The notes under the pieces are model-generated. The model saw only the letters and a program-made list of their open reading frames with translations. It ran no database searches and was not told the origin of the DNA. Shown here one piece after another: positions 49,419 through 61,523 of a stretch of 64,000 nt of DNA; the stretch's first letter is position 1, and the number at the start of each line of letters is the position of its first letter. The position numbers and the translations under genes were made by a program. This DNA is from Telmatactis stephensoni. Its lineage: Eukaryota; Cnidaria; Anthozoa; Actiniaria; Isophelliidae. The stretch spans positions 248,001 to 312,000 of the forward strand of contig JALIZF010001645.1 in the NCBI GenBank assembly GCA_029948255.1, written 5' to 3'.

Positions 49419-49747
49419 CACTTTTCTGAGAAGCAAGTGAAATTAGAACAACTGTACTATGAGCCAAAAACTGAGTTTGAGAAATAAATCCCAGTCATAA
49501 AACTTCAAAAAATTTCTAGCAGTTTTTTTAGCGTTGATATCTGAGCCCGCGATAACGTCACAGCGGATCTACTTTCCTAGTCCAAGTCTCCCTCTTTTGT
49601 AACGCGAAGAATGCCTGGCAGTTTTTGTACTTGGGCTTGGAATTCCAGCATTTGTCACAGATTTTCTTCAAAATTTTATCTCTAAAATGCAAGATTCGAT
49701 TTGATGTGGATGATTTAATGACATTTAAACATCATTAGATTGATATT
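49419..49747. promoter_or_regulatory. Probable bidirectional PIGBOS1-PIGB promoter
   Basis: 329 bp separate two divergent start codons, and both 5' UTRs must start within or just around it. No TATA box stands out. The inference rests on gene arrangement, not on a recognised motif. Confidence 0.6.
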
Positions 49748-52700
49748 ATGAAGAAGCGTGTAACATCGAGAAAAAATTCAGCTGATTCATCGTCAACTTT
49801 TGGTCAAGGCTACTCTGAAACTGCACCAAAGCCGGCGTCGAAAATGACCTTACTGGCATTCCTCATTGTTTTTAGAATATTTAATGCATTAATTATAAGA
49901 ACATGGTTTGTTCCTGATGAGTTTTGGCAAGGACCCGAAGTGGCTCATAATTTAGTGTTTGGATATGGATTCATGACTTGGGAATGGCAAGAAGGTCTAA
50001 GAGGATTCACCTTTCCTTTGCTTTTTGCAGGAGCGTTCAAAATCTTTCAGATTTTCGGCTTGGATAATGCTAAGACATTGATTGTTGTTCCAAGACTTTT
50101 GCAAGCTATACTAGCTGGATTTGGAGACTTCTTTTTGTTTAAATTAGCAACAAAATTGTTTGGCAGTGCAAGTGGTATATGGGCACTCCTGTGTAATCTC
50201 ATCTCTTGGTTCACATTCTATTGCATCACAAGAACATTAACAAACTCTACTGAAACTATACTCACAACCATCGCTTTATACTACTGGCCTTGGGAACCCT
50301 GTGGATCCAAGGAGTCTAGATCAAATATCACAATAGCTCTAACATTTGCAGCAATAGCTTGTCTAATAAGACCAACCTCAGCTATCATCTGGATTCCTTT
50401 AGCTTTTTATTTCATTATCCATAGTAAACAGAAAGTCACTTTTATTTTTGCCAAGGTCTTACCAATAGGAGTTCTTGCTCTTGTGTGGTCTATATGCATA
50501 GACAGCTGGTTTTATGGAAGACTGACTATTGTTCAGTTGAATTTTGTCATGTTTAATGTTGTCAAAGATATGGGAACCTTTTATGGCAGTCATCCATGGC
50601 ATTGGTGAGTGACATTTCAAAAGGAGGATACAACGACTTCTAAATTAGATACCCAAGGCTGATTATGTTCATTGCAACCCAGTTCCTTGTTAAGCCTCTA
50701 CCCTATTTCACCCCAGAAGGTTTTTTTACTCCAGACTAGGATGCACAGTGGCAAAACTATGTATTTTACCAATATGCCCCCATGCTATACCCTTTTTCAT
50801 CTCTTGTGCTTACAGTTTTGGGGAAAGTATGTTTTGTCAGAGGAAAAAAATGTGTCTAAATCAGTGGACTAAAAATATCAAAAATGGTTATATTAGGATG
50901 CACTTCACTTTACTATTTTTGTTTCTAGGTATTTTACACAGGGATTTCCCATCATTTCATTCACTCATTTACCATTGATTTGTGCTGGTATTTATAACTC
51001 AAAAGGGACACAAAGACTTCCAGCTCTTCTTATTCTATGGGTTCTTATTATATACAGGTAAGACCTAGTTAATGTATTTGTATAACTGAACAAAAATATA
51101 ATAGAGTGCAAACAATATATGATCCGTGAAAAACAAATGACTAAATAGTACAAAATAGTGATAATTTAAACAACAGAAAACAATAGAATTTGTATAAAAT
51201 TGCACAATTTAGTATTACAAATATTTCACAGATATACTAGTGCATGTATTAAGGATTAATATAAATATTGATCAGTGTTATTTTTTTAATTTATCTATTG
51301 CAGTTTCCTTGGCCACAAAGAATTCAGATTCATATTTACCATTCTACCACTGTGCATGTGCTATTGTGGCTACTACTTGAGTACTTTTGAATCTGCAAAA
51401 CAAACGAATTCTTACAAATCTCATTGGCTTAGAAGCTTTATTATTACATTGCTTTGCATCACCAACATTCCACTTGCTCTATACACTTCAACAATGCATC
51501 AAAAAGGTGTCATTGATGTAATGGAGTATATACGAAATGAAAATCAAAATACAGAGAACCCTATTTCTGTGATGTTCCTTATGCCATGTCATTCAACTCC
51601 ATATTATAGGTATGCAGACTAAACAGTTTTTTTAAAAGAATCCATTCAGTGATTTTGCTTGGTATACTGGCATTTATACACCTGTTTCAAAAATCGTTGT
51701 CGCAGCAAGTCCTCGGTGCACACTCCAAGACTGCAATGAAGATTTATCCCTACTAATATAGGAGCATCCTCTCACATGTAAACGGCCCTTAGAATGTTCA
51801 ACAAAGAATTATCACACAAGGAAAGACAATAGCAACCTCATAAACAACTACCGAGTTGCAGTCTTGGAATGTGCACCGAGGACTTGCTGCGACAACGTTC
51901 TTTGAAATAGGTGTATATGAGGACAGATGAGAATCAACTGTGTTGCATGATAGGAACTATATTGAGCACTTTATAGCTTAAAGAAAGGGTTTGCACAGGT
52001 CATAGAAAGTCTAGGAATTGCTTTCCAGGCCTGAAGAGATATTGAATTTTGTGTGGGTTGTGAAAAGAACTTAGGGTAATGGTTACACAATGTGATAACT
52101 CATTTGGTTTGATAGACCGAGAATGCTAATGAAAATGGCAGCTGATCAAGAGAGCTGGGATTATATGGGGGGGGGGGGGAGGATTAGAAAGTCATTAAAT
52201 TTTGAAATGGTACAATCCATGTGAAGAGTAATTATTTGCTGTGGCTACAAAAGACTAATTTTATTAATATAATAATATTAATTGATATTTTTTAGCCACA
52301 TTCATACCAACATAAGTATGAGGTTCCTTGAATGCCCTCCAGACGAGACTCCAGGATACATTGATGAAGCAGACCAATTTTTTCTTAGTCCAAACAACTG
52401 GTTAGAAAAGGAATATCCTACACATCCTGAAGCAAAACTTGATGTATTGCCAACACATCTTGTATTCTTTGATGTATTGATAGAGGTAAACAATGGAAAT
52501 CTCCCATAACATTCAATTTTACCCCTTTGGGACCCTGCATGCAGTGTGAATGTCATGACTTTTTTAGAAGTGAAACTCTGACAAACATTTTGGAGCTTTC
52601 TTCACAAACAAGTACAGTATATAACTTTTGTCCTCTGTGTGTCTAGTGGGGGTGGAGGGGGGGCAACTCCCATATATTCTGGGTGGAGATGCTCATCGCA

Positions 52701-53554
52701 CCTTTTAGGGGTCAAATCAGTAATCTGGTGTGTTTCATCAGGGTCTCAAATGTTATTGGACTACCACAGACTATGCTGGTACGTTTTAGGGTGTTTTTCA
52801 GGTGGTACCTTTTAGGGATAAAAATCATGTGTGCCACGCCCACCAAATAAGATTTAGGTACCTTTGAGGAATCATTTTCAAAATTTCTGATGAGCATCCC
52901 CACCCTACAAAATAAGCAGAGCGCGTGCTAAGAGCATGCATGCACTTTGATTGAAGATTTTTAAATTTTTACATATATACACATGTAAAAGTTCAAGAAA
53001 AGAATATTATCTATATATTGTCTATGTTATGATTGTGCACTAACGCTCACTCGTAGCACACATACAAACAAACCTATTGTAACCTCAATTGTATAGTTTT
53101 AGTTTGGGTTGAGGTCCAATTAACAGCACGAAACTAGTCCTCAAACTGAAAGTTGGAGTTTGTGAAGGACTTTTCAGTACTTGTAAGAATCATCAAGATA
53201 ACTGATTTATATCCACTCTATTGCCTGTTTCAGAAAATAGATAAGTTCATTGAAAAGTTTAATTACAAAGAGGTTAGTGTTGAGTTCAGACTGTATTGTT
53301 TTGTAGACGAGTTTTGCATCAACCAAGGGAGCACCTTACAATTTTGTTTTGATTTTTTTGTTCAAATAAATATCGTGAAGCTCACAATATTCCAGGTGCT
53401 CCTGGTAGAGGTCGAGATATGCTTACTTGTTAAACTGACAAAGCTTTCAACTTTCTAACCATTTTTTGTTCTTTTCCAGTGTGCAAGATTCTTTCATACA
53501 CACTTTCCAGAGGGCAGAATTGGCAAAGATGCTGTAGTTTTTTGCTTAAAATAG
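49748..53554 (+). CDS. PIGB: GPI mannosyltransferase 3 (GT22 family)
   Basis: Multi-pass ER enzyme that adds the third mannose (alpha-1,2, from dolichol-phosphate-mannose) to the GPI core. Exons 49748-50604, 50929-51057, 51304-51609, 52296-52485, 53234-53272, 53480-53554. All junctions are GT-AG and in phase, giving 531 residues (human about 554). The first lumenal loop has TWFVPDEFWQGPEVAH with the catalytic-type DE pair at 57-58. Other family blocks: GTFYGSHPWHWYF across exons 1-2, SHKEF-type GHKEFRFIF in exon 3, MPCHSTPYYSHIH across exons 3-4, FLECPPDETPGYIDEADQFF in exon 4, and FFHTHFPEGRIG in the last exon. A poly(A) signal AATAAA lies at 53563-53568. Intron 3 holds a MITE. No defect was seen. 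Confidence 0.97.
51675..51917. mobile_element. MITE with about 60-bp inverted ends in PIGB intron 3
   Basis: TACACCTGTTTCAAAAATCG, then TTGTCGCAGCAAGTCCTCGG and TGCACACTCCAAGACTGCAA, are mirrored at the right end, finishing TTTGAAATAGGTGTA. It is flanked by TA. The terminal bases resemble those at 2157 and 13068. Confidence 0.85.
52681..52904. mobile_element. MITE in PIGB intron 4
   Basis: GGGTGGAGATGCTCATCGCA at the left is mirrored by CTGATGAGCATCCCCACCC. Internal GGTACSTTTTAGGG-like repeats also pair. No ORF. Confidence 0.7.
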
Positions 53555-53562
53555 GTGTTAGG

Positions 53563-53568
53563 AATAAA
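53563..53568 (+). terminator. PIGB polyadenylation signal
   Basis: AATAAA starts 9 bases after the PIGB stop codon. It is the first canonical hexamer downstream and implies a very short 3' UTR. Confidence 0.6.
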
Positions 53569-54029
53569 GACTTTTTGAGATTTGCTAGCAGTATTTATTC
53601 CTACATCAATGCAGATTACAGTGGAACATTGATTTGAGGAACTGCCAGCTGACTGGGAAAATTTGCTTTATATATTATATACTGAATTGAAAATCCATAC
53701 ATCTACTGTATGATGGTTCAGTAAAAATGGTTGATGCTATATCGGGGATAACATTATTTGAGGTTTGTTATATCAAGGTTTCACTGACAGTATCAAAAAA
53801 AGTGAATTATAAAATAACTATTATTAAAAAGTTCTTCGTATATTTTAAGTGTATTGTTACACTAGTGCTTTTATGTTCATTTGGTAAAATAACTATTATA
53901 TATATATACATGTAACAGGCACTCTGATTGGCCAAAAACCGTGCTTGATGAGGGCACCAAACAGGCTCACATCACCTTTTCAAATTTTTTCGTAAATTTG
54001 TACGCAGACTATAAGACGTAAAAGCTGTT

Positions 54030-54170
54030 TTTCCATGTTTGATAACCTGATCAAAACACTTATGTTGGTAGAACACTCGAGAGCTGTGAAAGCACTAGCT
54101 TACGGCTTGTGCATTCACTACTCTCTCATGTTCTCTCAACATCACAAGATCAGGATATCAAACATGGAGA
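54030..54170. mobile_element. Hairpin MITE between PIGB and CKS
   Basis: TCCATGTTTGATAACCTGAT is mirrored by ATCAGGATATCAAACATGGA. Internal AACACTCGAGAGC and TGTTCTCTCAACAT pair less well. Confidence 0.65.
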
Positions 54171-54685
54171 ACAGTTTTCTATTTCGTAAATGACTCACAT
54201 AATGTTTTGTACTTTTCAATAATAGTACATCTAGCCAAGCTATCAGCACAATTAAATTTATCCTACTTGCATGTAAATGCAGTTGAATCTGATTTAATGC
54301 AGTACAAAGCAAAATAAAAGTTACAATAAATGGCATGAATATTTTACAATGCAATCAATATTGTACTTCAATTTTCAAGAACAAATGGTATTTCAGCCTT
54401 GTAAAGAATTAAATAAAGGTATTAGTATAATAGAATAAAATGTATAACTTCATAGATATAGTACGAGTAAGAAGTCAGAAATATTGCAAAGAGTACACAA
54501 CTCAGAACAAATTACATAAGGTAGAACAAACAAGAAATCATTATGGCTGATATGATAATAATAATGTAAGTTCATTTATATACAGTGATCCTTATATACA
54601 AGTTGTTTCAGAGAGGATCATTATATGAATTATTTAGTGGTCTGTCATTTAGACTCATTAGATTATCTCTGTACTGATTCTTGAA

Positions 54686-56329
54686 TTAATTTTTGGTAGC
54701 TGGTCTCTTGAACAGTAGAATGTGTGGCTCTGAAAATAAAACAAACAAACATGAGCCTTGTTGCAAGGAACAGCATTCACCTTGCATGCTCTTACTGCTC
54801 ATTTTTATCAAAAATCTGTGTTGTTTACATATATAAAAATAATGGTAAAATCCTGATATGTTGGAAACATGCACTTCACTACAAAATACATGTATATCAG
54901 AATGAGTTTTGTGCTGGTACAGGTTTGCCCCAGTTTCTATATATTTCTCTATGAGTTTACATGATATCATACCAATGCAAACATTTGTACCAGTACAAAC
55001 TAGCCCTTCCAGAATGAGCTCATCCTTTTTGTACTGTACCAAGTATGCAGAGACAACAATTATCTTAGTATGACACTTCTTGGATAGAAATAACACGAAG
55101 GCCCACTTTACAGTGTAGATTTTCTTACATGTAAATGTGGTAGCTGAGCAGTTTTCGTATGAGTATGAAACGGACCACACCATGGCGTGACCTTGTCAGT
55201 GCCGTGTTGTCTATAAAAACATTCAAAATTCCTGCTGTAACCATGCCGTGACCGTGAGGTACCATTTTCACAGTTATACGAAATCTACTCTATGAAGTTC
55301 ATTTTATTGAATTTTCATACTGAAATGAAGCTCATTCTGGTATCATGTAAACAACATCTTATACCAGCTTTATCTGCCAGCAACAAGCTCTTCAGAATGC
55401 GCTTAAAAAATAAAATTCATAGCAAAAAATGTTGATGTTGATGTTGATGAAAAGGCCAACAGCTGGGAACCAACAGTTTATGACATGACCTTTTATGAGT
55501 GCATTGTAACAGTAACACCAATTAAATTTTTAAAATGCTTTTAATAGGGCTTGTTAGATATTGTACTATAATGGTAATTTTGTTACTTTAGAGACTTATA
55601 ATATTACCTGGTTTATGTAACATGTAGTGTTGCCATCCTTGTGACTGTTGAACTCCCAGTCCTCTCCACTCATCTTCTGTCATCAATCTATCTTTAGGCA
55701 GCTTTTTAACCATGTGTTTCGGCAGCATAACATGCCTGAAGATTCAAATAAAGGCATTAACTTTCTCTTTAGCTTTGCCTTTCTCAAAAAAGGACTTTGA
55801 AACCAAATCATATGAGATCTATGGCAAGTACACGGTGAACAAGCAACTAGCCGTTTAGAAAAACTTGTAAAACTAAATTAATTATAGTTCTTAAAAGATT
55901 TCCCTAAGTAAAAAGAATTGTTTGCATAAAAAGAAGTGTTCAAAAAGACTGCTCAACCGATTCAACTTTCATTTCACATATAGGTTCAGCTCGCTGCTGC
56001 AAGACTCCAACGGCAGCTCTGCCCCAACACGTGCAAAAGTTTCGACTTTTCTTCCAAAACACTTTTAATCGACTATTGTTCGACTTCTTTGACCGTTGCA
56101 AGTACACATTTCGTCGAGAGTTTGGCTGATTTATCCCAAATTAAGCTTATGTCTTAGTCAAAAAGGAGAATAAAGCTTTAGACGGCGAGGTCGTGCGAAG
56201 TCAACCATGGCCGTAAATATGGCTTTTCTACCTCGATAAAAACCTCCAAAATGAAAGTTCTTACCTATATTCGTATCCTGTATCATCGGTATATTTATGT
56301 GAATACAAAATATCTTGATAGGATGACAT
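54686..56329 (-). CDS. CKS1: Cyclin-dependent kinase regulatory subunit (CKS1/CKS2)
   Basis: Small adaptor that binds CDKs and phosphorylated substrates to drive cell-cycle steps. Exons 56329-56265, 55735-55608 and 54729-54686 are in phase with GT-AG borders and give 78 residues (human 79). Landmarks: [20 protein letters not shown] (N-terminal strands and phosphate-binding region), [35 protein letters not shown] with the beta-hinge H-x-P-E-P-H that permits domain swapping. All expected residues are present. It is tail to tail with PIGB (about 1.1 kb between stops). The animal has one CKS gene here; vertebrate CKS1B and CKS2 are both equally likely counterparts. Confidence 0.96.
55144..55291. 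mobile_element. MITE, about 150 bp, copy 3, in CKS intron 2
   Basis: Ends TGAGCAGTTTTCGTATGAG and TTATACGAAATCTACTC are mutually inverted. The interior TGTCTATAAAAACATTCAAAATTCCTG matches the copies at 12176 and 13761. Confidence 0.7.
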
Positions 56330-56429
56330 TTTGTGGCTTTTTAGAGGATTTTTTTAGCAAATTTTTGAGCAACCCTCTTTCCTCTTTTCGATACAAGAAT
56401 GGTTAACGTTTGCTTACAACTTGAATGGC

Positions 56430-56491
56430 TTTAAAATCGGCCGCGTCGCTTCTGATTGGCTAATCCGAACACGATAATAAAATCTGATTGG
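56430..56491 (-). promoter_or_regulatory. CKS promoter: two CCAAT boxes and a CHR-like TTTAAA
   Basis: On the minus strand, ATCCAATCAG (56487-56491 core) and AGCCAATCAG (56455-56459 core) lie 32 bp apart, followed by TTTTAAAG (56430-56435). Paired NF-Y boxes about three helical turns apart, plus a CHR-like element, characterise G2/M promoters. The site is about 100-160 bp upstream of the CKS ATG. Confidence 0.5.
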
Positions 56492-56892
56492 ATAAGAAAA
56501 ATCAGTATAGTCAGGCGTTCCTATCCCAACTAGCTAAAGAGACTGGGCCGATGAGTTCGAAACCTATTTTCAGAAAATGTTTATCAACTATATCAGCGCT
56601 TGACAAGTTTATATATTCGCGAGTGCATTCGTTGAGATCATAAGAAAATAAGAAAAATAATCTCGGCAAACTGACAAGTGAAGATATTCCATGTACAGTT
56701 CGACGTCCTCGTTTCGACTTTCTTAGAAGACAAATTTCTATTATGATCTGTTATTTTACAGGCAAGTTCACGGGCACTCACGCACTCCGGTTACAGAAAT
56801 ATTTCCCGTAAATCTGAAAAGCCCCGTTAAGTAAAGTTATTCGCGCAATTTAACTATCCCGGTTGCCAGTGCTAATTCAATCATGCAATAAA

Positions 56893-57137
<245 letters not shown>

Positions 57138-57354
57138 ACGGCAGACGGTATCACGTGACCTACTTTTTTTAACGTCAAGCGCTGGACGTTTGGCACTCAA
57201 TAGACTCACCCTTGCGGTGAAACGGTAACGCCAGACGCCGGGACGCGAAACAAACAAACAAACAAACAAAAACAAAACAAACAAACAAACAAACAAAAAC
57301 AAAAAACAAACAAAACAAAAAACAGGTCACGTGATCCTCTCCGCCGTCTGCCGT
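57138..57354. mobile_element. MITE next to the (GAAA)n array
   Basis: ACGGCAGACGGTATCACGTG / ACCT at the left and AGGTCACGTGATCCTCTCCG / CCGTCTGCCGT at the right are inverted apart from a small insertion. An AAAC/CAAA-rich stretch lies inside (about 57248-57322). Confidence 0.65.
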
Positions 57355-59403
57355 TTATCTGTGTGCTTGATGCTGAATCTCTCTTCTAATAATCGAGACC
57401 CTGATAAAAGTTTCTTATTTTATCGGCTCAATACCAACTTTGCAAGGCTTAAAAAGCCGGACGGGATTCTTTTGCCTGACACATCCTAATGAAACCTCTA
57501 TAAATCGCACAACTGGCTCGATCTATTACGGACACTTTGCCCATTTAATTTGGTGTTTGCTTTCTTGGTGTTCCACTGTACAAAATCGGCGACCCACTTG
57601 GGAAGAGCTAATAAGAGGGAGGGGAGAGACCGGGCTGATCGGAAGGCCGCAGTTTCCTCTCCCCCTCCCCTCCCCTTCCTTTTAGTTTTCTCTGTGGTTG
57701 GTCAATTGTTTTCACTCTTTTCACTGTATCAGCATTCACACCTTTGTATGACTTTCAAGACAGTTTTCATCACAAGACTTTTAAATGATTTTCAAAGTAA
57801 AAACGCCATGATTCCGGGCGAGCCTAATAATTATTTTCCATATCCACCAACAACTTCATAATTAGTCTCGACAAGTTACAGTAACTCTGAAGGGCCACAA
57901 ATTTGAGACATGTTATAACGTTGTTGGGATATTTTACATGATTTAGCTTTTATGTTGAACCCGATTTCGGGCTGCGACATCACAGAGTTCAGTAAATATT
58001 GACTGGAATCTGAGATAACAAGGCCTCGTAATCAGTTGGCTTGGCACCACAGGAAACCCAACAAAAGAGATTAAATGAGTAGCTTTCCAACTGAGGTTAA
58101 AATAGAGTTCGAGAGTTAGTTGTTGTATACTTACTCCTACTTTCAGTATAGATATAACTTAAAATTATCCCTTTTTTTTATTTCCATGGCGAAATGATCA
58201 AATAGGGTTTGTTAGTAGTAAGACTAGTATTATTGTTGATGCAGCGGCAGCTGTTTCCTCGTGCTAGGGCTGCCTGACTACATGACTCGCGCAGACTAAT
58301 TTTTCTCGCATTTTTACCAACACCTATAAGTCAGAGTCATGAATTAATGTGCTGATCAGCCGTTGAATAACCTTATTAACTTTCTATGTTTCAGCTGTTG
58401 TCTTAGCCCTCTTGACTAGTTGTCTAATAGACTTGTTGAGATGAGCCCTATTGTAGATTGTCTCAAGTAGATGGGTGTAAAGTCTTTGTTGTTTGCTTTT
58501 GATAAGAATCAGTCTTGTAGGTGTGGCGAATGGAGATGATAGAATGATCGTTCAATCTTTTACCCGGGCACGCGTGGAACTACATTTCAAATAAATCTCT
58601 ATAATCTCTAGGGGAATTAAGAAAGTACTTTATCTCCATGTACACCACGCCCATCCAGCCAGTACTAGACTGATTCCTAAGTTAGTGATAGTTTTCGCCC
58701 TTTTGCATCGCCAATGGCCACATACACGTGACCCAAAGACTGAATATATCGACTTGTGGAATCACAATAAAGTAGAATCGAATCAGATCCACTTATACTG
58801 ATGATGGAATCACAATAAATAAAGGAGAATCGAGACAGTCTTCCCATGTAGAAATCTCTGACGCTCTCTTCAGTCGATATTAATGAATATGATTAAATGT
58901 GTAATAAAAAATCTTGAAAGTTATACAACAGGAATTTGAAAAATTTTAACTGAAATTGAAACCTTAATATATAAAATCATATATAATAAGAAGAGTCATC
59001 CATTCCTCCTCGCGCGGAGCAATGCACTATATTATTAAACTATTTTCGTACCACGAAACGGATGATCATGACTTACCATGCGAATTCGCGTGTCGATACC
59101 CTTAATTACCGTGTCAATACAACTAGGATCACCATATCTGTATCAAATTATACATTATAATGAAATAAGCTCAGCTCTATGCGGACTGTATATATATGCC
59201 GAAAAGAATCGTGATAAGTTTTTCCTGCAAACAGTTGTGAGATGTCTACTAAGAAAGGGTAAATGAATACGATGTTGACGTATTTTGCGTATCAATACAG
59301 TTATAGCCTTCATACCACTCTTATTCTGGCTTCTATTATAGGATTAAGCGTAGCGACTTAAGCTTTCCGATGTTTTGTTTTGTTATTGTTGTCGTTGTCG
59401 TTA

Positions 59404-59428
59404 TCGTTCTTTCTTTCTTTCTTTCTTC

Positions 59429-59508
<80 letters not shown>

Positions 59509-59555
59509 TTCTTCTTCTTCTTCTTCTTCTTTTTCTTCTTCTTCTTCTTTTTCTT
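59404..59555. repeat. Microsatellite (CTTT)n-(CTT)n
   Basis: CTTT array to about 59505, then CTT/TTC repeats to about 59555. Serine/phenylalanine and lysine frames over it are artefacts. Confidence 0.95.
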
Positions 59556-60669
59556 CGATTCGTCGCGAGTGGTCTGCAACGTCAGTGCCGTTAAGGCCAA
59601 AATATTAAAAAGCGGACCTGATTACATAGAAAGTCGCTCTATACATTTACATTCGGAATCCGCCGCTAGTCTCCTATCCATTAAATTTGGGTGTGTGACT
59701 GTAACTATAACAACCAAAGTTAAAGCACTGCTAGTGTTTCTAATTTACAACTTACATTGAAAGAAACTGGATTAATCAACCATAATACCCTCTGCAATGA
59801 GATAGTACACGGCGCCGTTACTGATATGACTCTGAAAAGACGCAAGAATTAGACATTGGTCAGTGTACCAATATGTTTCCGGTTGGAAAAAGATTATGCT
59901 GGCCTATCGTGATATTGGTAGCCATTGCAGTCTCAAGGAAAAACCATCTTATTAGCTTAAAAACTCATTAAACATTGTCAATTTGGTTTCATTTAGTTCA
60001 ACTGGATTCTAGAGCTTTTATATAAGTGAGTGAATTGAATGAAGGCGGTGAACTGATTTCATTCGATCTATAGATCTAATTCAGTTAATTCCACATCATT
60101 TCCCGACTTCGGTAGTCCAGCCAATAGTACTAGCTAAGGTAATAACGCATGCTAGAAATTCATTATTACATTTTAATAATATGTGTTTACATATAAAACT
60201 AAACAGAAATGTGATAGATCATTCTAACTTTCCTCTGCCCCCATTTCATCAATTGCTCTTGAGGAACATATAATGTTTGCAATTCCTAATTCTTTAAAAG
60301 ATCTAGGTTGAAAAAACAATTCCAGGCTCGATGTTACTTCAGTTGTACTGGAAGCTATCCAGTTTCTGATCAAATTAATTACCACTAAGCAGGAATCAAA
60401 CATATTAAGCCAAAATAATCGTGGTATTTCCTAAAAACACAAGATTGAAATGGAGGAAATATTTAAGCAAGGGATGTAAACAAATTATCAGTCCAATTTA
60501 TTCACCAGTAGATAATAAAGACAAATAACAAATAAACTACCATTTATCAAAAAGAAAAGACGTTAATTCAGTTTTATTTAATTTTGAAATGTAATGAATT
60601 TATGTAACCTGACCAACACGAATGATTCACTCAAAAGGGGGAAAAGAGTATACAATGAAACAAGGTTAA

Positions 60670-61523
60670 TTAAGGTAGTTCCGGAGTCTTAAATTTCATC
60701 AATGAATTTCCTTTAAAATCCTGTCATTTAAAGATAATTGTTTGGCAATTCAAAAACCGAGAAAAAAAGAGGGGGTCACCGTATTGGTTTCTGAGCTATA
60801 AGATGTCGTAAAAGGTGGTATTTTCAATGATTTTCCGCGATTTTTTGCAAAATGTACGTAATCCATATGGTCTGAAGAATCCGAACAAAATTTTTCCGAG
60901 AAACGCCGTGACCGTCTCAAAAGATAGATGTGAGGTTTATCTAGCAGTTGTAATCGTATGTATTGTTTGATGAGTTGCAAACATGATTAAAAGGGCATTC
61001 TAGAATCAAATTCCTACCCAATTACGCGCTCCAAAATCGTGTACGGACTGTAAAAATGTGGAGAATTTACGACAATCCAATCAATGAAGTTGTATTTTTA
61101 TTTTTTAAATCAAAAAAATGATACGTACTCTCTTGAATTAAAAGGAAAAAACAGGGGGTCACCGTATTATTTCAAGAGTTAGAAAAGCACAAAAGAGAAA
61201 ACACACTGAAAACGAGCACCAACTATCAGCCATTTTAGCGATGTTCTCGTCAGCTTTTTCGATGGATAAGATTAACTAAATTTAAAAGTTTCAAGTTAAA
61301 TACCTACATTACATAGTGTACAAGATTTCTTGATTAAAGTTTTTCCGATATTTGGATGACAAAATATAATTTTTCTCTACTAAAGTTTGAGTTTCTACGT
61401 TTTCAATCGCTCGCTTACTAGTGCCCAGACTCCCCACGGTAATACCAATGCTCTCTAATAAAAGTGGGCGCGCTCGAATGCGCGCGTGAAATGCGCAGTA
61501 GCAAGCGTCCGGAACTACCTTAA
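60670..61523. mobile_element. TTAA-flanked non-autonomous element (piggyBac-like)
   Basis: 846 bp bounded by GGTAGTTCCGGA and TCCGGAACTACC, with TTAA immediately outside both ends (60670-60673 and 61520-61523). TTAA duplication is the hallmark of piggyBac transposition. No transposase frame is present. GGGGGTCACCGTATT occurs twice inside (about 60773 and 61154). Confidence 0.75.

Noticed and set aside
59077..59137. Minus-strand stretch bounded by CAG and GTAAGT with an open frame (YGDPSCIDTVIKGIDTRIRM)
   Set aside because: The splice-like borders are reasonable, but the acceptor lacks a pyrimidine tract, no partner exon could be chained to it and no family was recognised. A second candidate near 59780-59830 has only a weak donor.
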